The notes: a model not told the origin generated them from the sequence alone. A stretch of DNA of 6,198 nucleotides from JBDTVS01 sp040007095 (GCA_040007095.1 JBDTVS010000180.1:1-6198), one strand, 5' to 3'. Positions 1 to 5,498 are shown, numbered from the stretch's first letter. A program made the numbers and translations.

Positions 1-52
1 GCGGGATGCATCGGCGGCCAGAATGCGCACGTTATTCATCTACGGGTCCTTA
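1..52 (+). repeat. Terminal inverted repeat, left arm (52 bp)
   Basis: Bases 1-52 are the exact reverse complement of 6146-6197; the match stops at base 53 (c) against 6145 (whose complement is g). The arm contains the palindrome GATGCATC (5-12). Its last three bases, read on the minus strand, are the TAA stop codon of the propeller gene. Read on the plus strand from base 23 it spells MRTLFIYGSL, which resembles the first residues of gamma-glutamylcyclotransferase-like proteins, but the similarity stops where the repeat stops. Whether this is a biological repeat or a contig-end effect of assembly cannot be settled from the window. Confidence 0.9.
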
Positions 53-1087
53 CTTGCCGACCACGAGGATGGAGAAGGAGTCGGGCAACATCTGGCCGCG
101 GCCCGCCCGGCCCCCCGCCGGCGGAGGCGTCGGCGGCGGAGCATACTCCGCCGCGATCAGCAGCACGCGGTTGGTCTTCGAATCGAGTGTCAATGTCTTC
201 GCGCCTGTCATGGTCTGGAGGGTCTGCTCGACCACAAAGCTGGTCGGACTGTTCTCCTTGATGATGGTCAGCGTGCCGTCGCCCTGCGAACTGAAGGCCT
301 CCATCGTCGCGGGGTTGAACACCGCCCCATCGACGCCGGTGCCAATCGGCAGCGTCGTGATGATCTTTCCGCTCTCGGCATCGAGAATCACCATGGTCTG
401 AGGATTGCGGCAGGCGGCAAACAGCACATGGTTTTTCACGTCGAAGGCCAGCCCGGCCGGAGTCTTCGCCTTCTCGCTGATGTCGTAGTGCGCGATCACC
501 CGCATCGTCTTCGCGTCGACCACCGCGACGTTGTTCTGGTCCTCGATATCCACATACAGATGACCTTTGCCATCGGTTGCGGCCTGCTCCGGCGCGCCAC
601 CGACATCGATGGTGCCGACCACCGAACCATCCTTTGCGTCGATCACCGTCGCCTGAGGCGCGACGTGGCTCAAGATGTAGACCCGTTGATTGAACGGGTC
701 GAACAGCACGCCGTCGGGATTGCCCTTCACGTCGATGGTCTTGATCGTCGCGAGCGTCTGCGTGTCCCACATGACGACGGGCGAACTGGTGGAGAAGCCG
801 TGATGCGACTTCGGATCGACGGTGACACCCCGCGCCGCAGTGTTGGGAATCTCGCCGACCGACTCCAGCGTGTCGAGATTGAAGACCGTGATCCGCGGCG
901 TGGCTCCGGTTCGAGGAATGTACAACCGGCGGCCCTCGACGTCCGCGAACACGTAGTCGAAGCCGCCCGCTCCGCCGACCTTCGCCGTTGTGAGCACCTT
1001 GTATGGACCGCCCGCGGTCTGCTGGGCGAATCCGATCGACGCCGACATCGCGACCGCCACGCCGAGCACGAAACCATATCGACGCAT
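50..1087 (-). CDS. Secreted YncE-family YVTN beta-propeller protein
   Basis: The product is 345 aa. The start is the ATG at 1087, chosen because GAGGAG lies 8 bases upstream and the first residues form a signal peptide (MRRYGFVLGVAVAMSASIGFA, likely cut before QQ). An upstream extension to 1312 stays open but is arginine-rich and not signal-like. The mature part is built of repeated blades of the YVTN type, for example VAVVDAKTMRVIAHYDI, ATVIDAKDGSVVGTIDVGG and MVILDAESGKIITTLPIG, giving roughly six or seven blades. An insert rich in Pro, Gly and Arg (PPPTPPPAGGRAGRG) sits near the C-terminus before the closing strand SFSILVVGK. Such proteins are exported and often bind partners or metals; no catalytic residue is visible, so the function is unassigned. 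It is transcribed away from the cytochrome operon, with which it shares the divergent region. Its stop codon lies inside the terminal repeat. Confidence 0.9.
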   Translation of the reverse strand: MRRYGFVLGVAVAMSASIGFAQQTAGGPYKVLTTAKVGGAGGFDYVFADVEGRRLYIPRTGATPRITVFNLDTLESVGEIPNTAARGVTVDPKSHHGFSTSSPVVMWDTQTLATIKTIDVKGNPDGVLFDPFNQRVYILSHVAPQATVIDAKDGSVVGTIDVGGAPEQAATDGKGHLYVDIEDQNNVAVVDAKTMRVIAHYDISEKAKTPAGLAFDVKNHVLFAACRNPQTMVILDAESGKIITTLPIGTGVDGAVFNPATMEAFSSQGDGTLTIIKENSPTSFVVEQTLQTMTGAKTLTLDSKTNRVLLIAAEYAPPPTPPPAGGRAGRGQMLPDSFSILVVGK

Positions 1088-1200
1088 ATTGAACGCTCCT
1101 CGATTCCGGATTCTACACCCCGCATGCATTCGATACAGGCGACGCCGCCGGAAGATGAACAACCGATGAACTCGCTCGCGCTCGACGCCGCTGCGAATTA

Positions 1201-1215
1201 TCAGGCGATGCCTGA
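1201..1215. promoter_or_regulatory. Perfect 6-bp-arm inverted repeat, possible operator for the propeller gene
   Basis: TCAGGC-GAT-GCCTGA is a perfect inverted repeat. It overlaps and lies just upstream (on the minus strand) of the -10-like GATAAT at 1197-1202, where a repressor or activator of the propeller gene could bind. No regulator gene is in the window. The link to regulation is inference. Confidence 0.3.
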
Positions 1216-1317
1216 AGTATTCTGAGCATCGATTAGCGCAGACCGACGTCATGATCGTGAAAGCACTTCGAGGCGGCCTGGAAACGCGTGCTCCGTCTCG
1301 GACGGCAAGCACTGGCG

Positions 1318-1330
1318 CGTGATCGTCACG
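1318..1330. promoter_or_regulatory. Short inverted repeat CGTGA-TCG-TCACG
   Basis: Five-base arms around a 3-base centre, in the middle of the divergent region. The TGATCGT core recurs at 1252-1258. It could be a protein-binding site; five-base arms are short enough to occur by chance in 370 bp of GC-rich DNA. Confidence 0.2.
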
Positions 1331-1374
1331 TGTTCATTCGGTGCGACAACGCGCCCAGAATTCAGGACGCCGCG

Positions 1375-1406
1375 AAAGCCCGGCCGCTTCGAAGTCGCCG
1401 GCTTTT
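1375..1406 (+). terminator. Terminator-like hairpin ahead of the cytochrome operon
   Basis: AAAGCC(C)GGC at 1375-1384 pairs with GCCGGCTTT at 1397-1405, with one bulged C, around a loop containing TTCGAA; a run of four T (1403-1406) closes the 3' side. No plus-strand gene ends upstream, so if real it would act as a leader attenuator or as insulation from upstream transcription rather than an ordinary gene terminator. The stem is short and the T-run is shared with the stem. Confidence 0.3.
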
Positions 1407-1411
1407 GACAG

Positions 1412-1428
1412 GGTGAGAGTGATTCACC
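1412..1428. promoter_or_regulatory. Operator-like inverted repeat GGTGA-N7-TCACC
   Basis: Perfect 5-bp arms lie directly after TTGACA (1405-1410) and 29 bases before the start of the first cytochrome gene. The GTGA/TCAC half-sites recall the Crp/Fnr superfamily, whose classic Crp site has a 6-base spacer, so the match is only loose. A position over or beside a promoter would suit control of the redox operon. No -10 element is evident at the expected distance. Confidence 0.3.
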
Positions 1429-1457
1429 GGGGCACGTGCCTTGCAAGGGTCGCGGCG

Positions 1458-1892
1458 ATGCCCATCACACGACGCGCGGCCGTTCGGTTGTTCTCGCGAT
1501 CGTGGCGACAACGAACTGCGCTTGTCGTCATCTCCGTCGCGGCGTCTGGTTGCGTGCAAGGGCAGAGGGCCACCGACGTCGGCGACCCCGGCTTTCCTTT
1601 CGGTCCAAGCGCAATCGGCACGCAGTCGCTCGCGTACGTGCAAGACATCAAGCCCATCTTCGACCGCGACTGCTTGTCCTGTCACAGCAGCCGCGACGCC
1701 AGGGGCAACTACTCGGTCAGCACCTACGCCGATGTGATGCGCGATCAAACAGCCGGCGACGCCAGCAGTTCCGTCGTCGTCGATTGTGCGCCGGGCGGAA
1801 GCATGTACCGGTACTTCAGCGGTGACGCCGCCACCAAGGCGACGGAGGTCTTCCGATGGATGGTGTACTACAACGCCGCGCAGACGCGTTAG
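1458..1892 (+). CDS. Lipoprotein cytochrome c, single heme (operon copy 1)
   Basis: The product is 144 aa. The ATG at 1458 was chosen because it places a basic start (PITRRAAVRLFSRSWRQR) and hydrophobic stretch before a lipobox ending in Cys32 (SVAASGC), with AAGGG eight bases upstream. The longer reading from 1341 adds 39 residues with no signal character. After lipid attachment comes a linker, then a small cytochrome domain: DIKPIFDRDCLSCH has the heme-binding CxxCH at residues 72-76, and PGGSMY supplies Met116 as the likely sixth heme ligand. The pattern PIF-x3-C-x2-CH resembles the Planctomycete-type cytochrome family (PSCyt1). An extra Cys110 is present here and absent from the paralogue at 2985-3440. 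It should be an envelope-anchored electron carrier. It is the first gene of the operon; the barrel gene begins 7 bases after its stop. Confidence 0.85.
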   Translation: MPITRRAAVRLFSRSWRQRTALVVISVAASGCVQGQRATDVGDPGFPFGPSAIGTQSLAYVQDIKPIFDRDCLSCHSSRDARGNYSVSTYADVMRDQTAGDASSSVVVDCAPGGSMYRYFSGDAATKATEVFRWMVYYNAAQTR

Positions 1893-1899
1893 GAGCCTC

Positions 1900-2979
1900 G
1901 TGACGCGCCGCTTCCCCGTCTCGTCCTCACTCGCGGTGACCGTCGCGGTCTTCGCGTGCCTGGTCGCCCGCCGCAACTCGGCGCAGAACAACGACCTGAA
2001 CGTCCAGTTTCACGGCTTCCAGGATTCCCGCGGCGTGACCGTGCTCAGCCCGACCGTGGACCTGAGCCAGGACTTCACCGACCGGACAAGCCTGCGCGTC
2101 AGCTTCGGCGTCGACGCGATCTCAGCGGCCTCTGATTCCTGCGCGCGCTGCCACCGCCAGGGTGTGCGCAGCCGCCGCCAGGAGGGGGGGCTGTCCATGA
2201 CGCGTAAGTTCGACGACCTCAAGTTCACGATCGGAGCTGCGTTCAGCCAAGAGAATTTCTATCGTGCGACCACGGGACTGACGTCGATGTCGAGGGATCT
2301 CGCGAACGGCAATGCGACCGTCGCCGCCGGGTTTTCATTTTCCTTCAATCAGCCGACGCTGCACCCGCTGCCGGACCGCGAGAACCAGTACGCCAGCAGC
2401 GCCTACGCATCGATCACGCAGACGCTGACAAAAACGACCATCGCGCAAGCAGGCTACGAGGTCGGCAAGATCGCGGGGTACCAGGACAACCCGTTCCTTC
2501 GCGCCAGTGTGAACGGCATCATGGTGCTCGGTCAGGTGCCGGACACGCGGACGAGGCAAACGGTCACCGCACGCATTCGTCAGGCGTTGCCCGCGCAGAC
2601 GTTCATCGAAGCCGACTATCGCCACTACTTCGATGACTGGCAGCTGAGATCGAACACGCTGAGTGTCGGGGTGTCGCACCGCTTCAGCGAGCAATGGCTG
2701 TTGAATGTTTCGTATCGGCGGAACGAGCAGACCGGCGCCTCCTTCTATCAACCCCAGTACGTCGGTGCCATTCCGCAGTTCTTCACGGCGGACTTCCGGC
2801 TGGCGCCGTTCAATTCCGACAACTACACCGGCAGGCTGGTCGTCACGCCAAAAGGACAGCTATTGGGGCTGCCGGCGGGGACGGGATTGACGGTTCAGTA
2901 CGATCGGTACCGTGCCGACAACGGATTCGAGGCCGCGATCATTTCAACCGGCCTTCGCGTGCCGCTCAAGTTGCGATAA
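1900..2979 (+). CDS. DUF3570-like outer-membrane beta-barrel with an internal CxxCH heme motif
   Basis: The product is 359 aa. GTG at 1900 is chosen because AGGAG lies four bases upstream and a signal peptide follows (TRRFPVSSSLAVTVAVFACLVARRNSA, cut before Q). GTG at 1786 would overlap the cytochrome gene and add arginine-rich sequence. The mature protein is a run of amphipathic strands with alternating aromatics, and it closes with a membrane-type strand (GLRVPLKLR), as expected of an outer-membrane barrel. The segment SFGVDAISAAS near residues 69-78 matches the DUF3570 pattern I remember (YVDxVSSAS). Where I recall that family continuing with DVVTTAS, this protein has CARCH (81-85) inside SDSCARCHRQG. 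The Asp72-to-Ser78 stretch DAISAAS also resembles the ApbE acceptor pattern DxxSGAT. Cytochrome genes lie on both sides and an ApbE gene downstream, suggesting a redox role at the outer membrane. The DUF3570 assignment rests on memory of the family. Confidence 0.8.
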   Translation: MTRRFPVSSSLAVTVAVFACLVARRNSAQNNDLNVQFHGFQDSRGVTVLSPTVDLSQDFTDRTSLRVSFGVDAISAASDSCARCHRQGVRSRRQEGGLSMTRKFDDLKFTIGAAFSQENFYRATTGLTSMSRDLANGNATVAAGFSFSFNQPTLHPLPDRENQYASSAYASITQTLTKTTIAQAGYEVGKIAGYQDNPFLRASVNGIMVLGQVPDTRTRQTVTARIRQALPAQTFIEADYRHYFDDWQLRSNTLSVGVSHRFSEQWLLNVSYRRNEQTGASFYQPQYVGAIPQFFTADFRLAPFNSDNYTGRLVVTPKGQLLGLPAGTGLTVQYDRYRADNGFEAAIISTGLRVPLKLR

Positions 2980-2984
2980 CCACC

Positions 2985-3440
2985 ATGGACCAGCTCCGCG
3001 CACGCACGCTCGCCGTCATGACGACACTGGCCACGGTTTGGGCCGCAGCCAGCTGTTCGAACGGCGTGCCGCTGGGACCGACCACAACGACCGTCAGATC
3101 GACGATCGAGACCGGCACGACGCCGACACCCACCGCAGCGCCGACACCGACACCGACACCGACACCAACGATTGCGGCCATCGCCTACACACCAGATATC
3201 CAGCCAATCCTCGACGCTGATTGCACGCCGTGCCACGGTGGTCGATCACCCAAGGCGCGATACTCGACCGCCAGCTACGCTAACGTGATGGCAGGCGTTC
3301 GAGCTGGCAGCGCCTCCAGCGCGCTGGTGATCGTGACCCAGCCGGGCGGCAGCATGTACGGTTTTCTGACCGGCGATCGGGCGGGCAAATCCGCGCTGAT
3401 TTCGCGCTGGGTCCTGAGCGGCGCACCGGTCAGTCGTTGA
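2985..3440 (+). CDS. Lipoprotein cytochrome c, single heme (operon copy 2)
   Basis: The product is 151 aa. ATG at 2985 lies 5 bases after the barrel stop codon with no clear Shine-Dalgarno, so it is probably translated by coupling. A signal sequence ends in the lipobox AAASC (Cys24). A Thr/Pro-rich spacer with a TPTPTPTPT run follows, then a cytochrome domain: YTPDIQPILDADCTPCHGG with CxxCH at residues 80-84, and PGGSMYGFL with Met124 as the probable axial ligand. Aligned with the product of 1458-1892, about 36 of 85 domain positions are identical by eye, including the heme motif, YxxVM, AGxASS and GGSMY. The two are therefore paralogues flanking the barrel gene. The long flexible spacer suggests the heme domain reaches away from the membrane, for example towards the barrel or a periplasmic partner; this is inference. 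Confidence 0.85.
   Translation: MDQLRARTLAVMTTLATVWAAASCSNGVPLGPTTTTVRSTIETGTTPTPTAAPTPTPTPTPTIAAIAYTPDIQPILDADCTPCHGGRSPKARYSTASYANVMAGVRAGSASSALVIVTQPGGSMYGFLTGDRAGKSALISRWVLSGAPVSR
3141..3166 (+). repeat. CCGACA hexamer tandem repeat (4 units)
   Basis: Four perfect tandem CCGACA units plus two bases encode the TPTPTPT part of the spacer in the second cytochrome lipoprotein. Being a multiple of three, unit gain or loss would lengthen or shorten the linker by two residues without a frameshift. Confidence 0.8.
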
Positions 3441-3532
3441 CGCACGATAGCGTGAACCGGCGGGCCCGGCGCACCGCAGGGGAAACTGCAACAATGGACT
3501 TCTTGATATCACCCGCAACGAGGCAACGGCAC

Positions 3533-4048
3533 ATGCCGACGAAGATGCTCACGTGCAGTCGAATCGCGTTCACCACTGTGGCAGCTGGCTGGCTGCTGGG
3601 TGGCGTACCTCTTTCGGCGACCGACGCGCCGCGAGTGCCCACCGTGACTTTGCGTCGGGCCGATGGCACGACCGCACAGCTCGCGGACTACCAGGGGAAG
3701 GTCGTGCTGGTCGATTTCTGGGCGAGCTGGTGCGTCCCGTGCAAAACGTCGTTTCCCGCGCTCGATGCGCTCTACACACGTAATCGGGATCGCGGTCTCG
3801 AGGTGCTTGCCGTCAACGTCGACGAGCAGCGAAAAGCCGCTGATGCGTTTCTCGCCACGCGGCCGCACACGATGCCCGTCGTCTTCGACCCCAATGGCGA
3901 AGCCGCTCACGCCTTCATGGTTCGCGCCATGCCCAGCTCCTTCCTGATCGATCGCATAGGACACATTCGTTTCACGCACACGGGCTATTCGAAGGGAACC
4001 CTCGACAGTTACGAGCGGGAGATCAACTCGCTGCTCTCGGAGCCATGA
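3533..4048 (+). CDS. TlpA/ResA-like periplasmic thioredoxin
   Basis: The product is 171 aa. ATG at 3533 is preferred: GAGG lies nine bases upstream and the first 29 residues make a signal peptide (hydrophobic IAFTTVAAGWLLGGVPLSA). ATG at 3494, with AGGGG eleven bases upstream, is an alternative that adds 13 residues. After the signal comes an AhpC/TSA-Redoxin-type thioredoxin fold: VPTVTLRRADG, LADYQGKVVLVDFWASWC, the active-site WCVPC with Cys67 and Cys70, and the cis-proline loop AMPSSFLID at Pro134. Family members reduce disulfides in the envelope, most often the CxxCH cysteines of apocytochromes before heme ligation. The two cytochromes and the barrel CxxCH in the same operon are natural clients; the paired cysteines of the next gene product could be another. 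A 92-base gap separates it from the second cytochrome gene, so a separate ribosome load is likely. Confidence 0.9.
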   Translation: MPTKMLTCSRIAFTTVAAGWLLGGVPLSATDAPRVPTVTLRRADGTTAQLADYQGKVVLVDFWASWCVPCKTSFPALDALYTRNRDRGLEVLAVNVDEQRKAADAFLATRPHTMPVVFDPNGEAAHAFMVRAMPSSFLIDRIGHIRFTHTGYSKGTLDSYEREINSLLSEP

Positions 4049-4278
4049 TGACACCTACGACGACACGAGTCTCTGTGCTTGCGGCCGGCCTGCTGGCCGC
4101 TGTCACCCTTGCCGGATGCGCCACGGTGCAGCCCTATCAGCGGGGGCGGCTGGCCGATCCCGAGATGATGTTCGACGCCGACAGCTCGAGCGTCTCCTAC
4201 ACGGCGCACTGGCAGGAAGCGCGCGAGGGAGCGGCGGGAGGCTTCGGCGTCCAAAGCGGCGGCTGTGGGTGCAAGTAG
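4048..4278 (+). CDS. DUF4266-type small lipoprotein with C-terminal CGC
   Basis: The product is 76 aa. Two tandem ATGs (4045 and 4048) overlap the thioredoxin stop TGA (4046-4048). I chose 4048 because GGAG at 4039-4042 is then five bases away; the other start adds one Met. A signal sequence leads to the lipobox VTLAGC (Cys24). The remainder follows the pattern I know for DUF4266: ATVQPYQRGRLADPEMMFD after the lipid Cys, then YTAHWQEAREGAAGG and a Gly-rich tail ending GGCGCK with Cys73 and Cys75. The family has no known biochemical function, but it recurs beside ApbE, thioredoxin and DUF3570. The closely spaced terminal cysteines suggest a metal- or thiol-based role, or attachment of a cofactor. 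The following apbE start overlaps its 3' end by 14 bases, indicating coupled translation. Confidence 0.88.
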   Translation: MTPTTTRVSVLAAGLLAAVTLAGCATVQPYQRGRLADPEMMFDADSSSVSYTAHWQEAREGAAGGFGVQSGGCGCK

Positions 4279-5320
4279 ACGCGCGTTCCTCTCGCTGCCG
4301 CTCGCCTTTGGCGCGCTGCTGTTGATCCTGTTCGCGGCTGGCGGGCGCGCGGATACGTTCGACGATAGCGGCCGTACGCGCGACTACCGCTTCATGATGG
4401 GAACGTCGGTCGAAGTCGAGGCCTACGGCGGGACCGACGCCATCCGGCGCGAAGCGATCGACGCCGCGTTCAAGGCAATCGCGGAAATCGATCGCTTGAT
4501 GAGCAACTATCGCGATGACAGCGAGCTCTCACTCATCAACAGGCTCGCGGCGGATCGTCCCGTTCGCGTGAGCGAACCGATGCTGGCGGTCCTCGCCGCC
4601 GGCCTCCGCGTGAGCGCCAAAAGCCACGGCGCGTTCGACATGACCGTCGGCCCACTCGTGAAGCTCTGGGGTTTCCACGACCAGCGACCGCATCTGCCGT
4701 CCGCGCGCGAACTCGCCGTCGTGCGGCCGCTGGTGGACTATCGGCAGGTGCTGATCGACGACCGGGCCCGCTCGGTTCGATTCGCCAGGGCGGGCGTCGA
4801 GCTCGACCTCGGAGGGATCGCGAAAGGATTTGCCGTTGAGGTCGCGGCAAACACACTGCGACAGAAGAACCTCCGCGGGTTCATCGACGCCGGCGGCAAT
4901 CAATATCTGCTTGGCACACCGCCGGGGAAACGGACATGGACCGTCGGGATCAAGGATCCGGACCGACCAGACCGCTTGCTCGGCGTCGTAGAGACCCAAG
5001 AAACGTCGGTCTCTACGTCGGCCGACTATGCGACCTTCGTCGAGCTCAACGGCCGGAAGTACGGCCACCTGCTCGACCCGCGCACGCTGCAGCCATCGGA
5101 CGCGGCCTTGAGCGCGACTGTTCTGTCACGCGACGGCACCTTGGCCGACGCGATGTCGAAAGCGGCATTTCTTCTGGGTCCTACGGAGGGCCTGGCGCTC
5201 GTCGATTCCTTCCCCGGTATGTCGGCCGTCGTCGCCTACCGGCGGCCAAATGGCACAATCGCACTCGCCATCTCGCCGCGGATCCGTACGGCGTTTCATC
5301 CCGTGGCGCCTGGCCCCTGA
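4265..5320 (+). CDS. apbE: ApbE-type FAD:protein FMN transferase
   Basis: The product is 351 aa, a usual length for the family. The start is GTG at 4265, overlapping the DUF4266 gene; there is no clear Shine-Dalgarno, so coupling is probable. The N-terminus carries a twin-arginine-like motif (SRRAFLS, residues 4-10) before a hydrophobic segment ending near GGRA, so export of the enzyme is expected, perhaps by Tat. Family hallmarks follow in order: FMMGTSVEVEAYG, IDRLMSNYRDDSELSLIN, GAFDMTVGPLVKLWGF, VELDLGGIAKGFAVE, FIDAGGNQYLLG, VSTSADYATFVE, KYGHLLDPRT, and the Mg-site region TLADAMSKAAFLLG with Asp295 and Ser298. ApbE cleaves FAD and joins FMN covalently to Ser or Thr of exported proteins. 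A typical FMN-binding acceptor gene is missing nearby, so the client is unclear; the barrel motif DAISAAS is a candidate. Its TGA stop lies inside the first REP-like arm. Confidence 0.95.
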   Translation: MGASRRAFLSLPLAFGALLLILFAAGGRADTFDDSGRTRDYRFMMGTSVEVEAYGGTDAIRREAIDAAFKAIAEIDRLMSNYRDDSELSLINRLAADRPVRVSEPMLAVLAAGLRVSAKSHGAFDMTVGPLVKLWGFHDQRPHLPSARELAVVRPLVDYRQVLIDDRARSVRFARAGVELDLGGIAKGFAVEVAANTLRQKNLRGFIDAGGNQYLLGTPPGKRTWTVGIKDPDRPDRLLGVVETQETSVSTSADYATFVELNGRKYGHLLDPRTLQPSDAALSATVLSRDGTLADAMSKAAFLLGPTEGLALVDSFPGMSAVVAYRRPNGTIALAISPRIRTAFHPVAPGP

Positions 5321-5344
5321 CAGGAATAAAGCTGGCCACTGTGG
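5316..5344 (+). repeat. REP-like repeat, arm 1 (29 bp)
   Basis: This arm matches the reverse complement of 5436-5464 at 23 of 29 positions by eye. The ends are best conserved: CCTGAC-GGAAT on one side and GCCACTGTGG (5335-5344) on the other. It includes the stop codon of apbE. Paired, inverted, extragenic repeats in a convergent intergenic gap are typical of REP/BIME elements. Confidence 0.7.
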
Positions 5345-5435
5345 GCGTCGAGGCGACCACCCCCCAAGCGCGAGAAGCGCGCATGCCGGGAGTACGCACA
5401 CGACGAGCAACGCCCCCCGGCGGATGCATCGGCAG
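5345..5435. repeat. Loop segment between REP-like arms, with inner hairpin
   Basis: The 91 bases between the arms contain a second inverted pair: GCATGCCGGG (5381-5390) against CCCGGCGGATGC (5416-5427), which pair with a two-base bulge. The whole unit could fold as a nested stem-loop in RNA or as a cruciform. It also contains most of a degenerate copy of part of the terminal repeat (5420-5439). Confidence 0.45.
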
Positions 5436-5464
5436 CCACAGTGGCGGCATTAATTCCCGTCAGG
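5436..5464 (-). repeat. REP-like repeat, arm 2 (29 bp)
   Basis: Inverted partner of 5316-5344, reading CCTGACGGGAATTAATGCC then GCCACTGTGG on the minus strand. The palindrome-like ATTAAT and conserved outer CCTGAC suggest a defined element rather than a chance stem. No REP-associated transposase (RAYT) gene is present in the window. Confidence 0.7.
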
Positions 5465-5498
5465 CGCCTCGGTCTCCGTGTCGTTCGCCCGCGCCTGG

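Larger units (their letters stand above)
1088..1457. promoter_or_regulatory. Divergent intergenic region, about 370 bp
   Basis: This gap separates the start of the propeller gene (minus) from the first cytochrome gene (plus), so both promoters should lie here. No convincing coding frame is present. I see a ribosome site for the propeller gene (GAGGAG on the minus strand near 1096-1101), a weak minus-strand -10 candidate GATAAT (1197-1202), a TTGACA hexamer on the plus strand (1405-1410) without a good -10, and four short inverted repeats listed separately. Exact promoters cannot be assigned. Confidence 0.5.

Noticed and set aside
23..52. Start of a gamma-glutamylcyclotransferase (MRTLFIYGSL)
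   Set aside because: Only ten residues fit, all within the inverted repeat, and neither copy continues as a recognisable protein. It is noted as a clue about the repeat, not called as a gene.
23..1225. A 400-codon plus-strand open frame opposite the propeller gene
   Set aside because: Its codons are in exact register antisense to the propeller gene, where stops would require TTA, CTA or TCA codons that are rare in GC-rich genes. The translation is arginine- and histidine-rich with no domain.
1251..1322. A 23-codon open frame starting at the ATG at 1251
   Set aside because: No ribosome site, no family resemblance and a length expected by chance.
1341..1457. Longer start for the first cytochrome gene
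   Set aside because: The added 39 residues lack signal character and would place the signal sequence in the interior; the ATG at 1458 gives a normal lipoprotein signal.
1362..1991. A 209-codon minus-strand open frame across the divergent region and first cytochrome gene
   Set aside because: It opposes a clear cytochrome gene, has no recognisable motif and has the composition of a GC-rich shadow frame.
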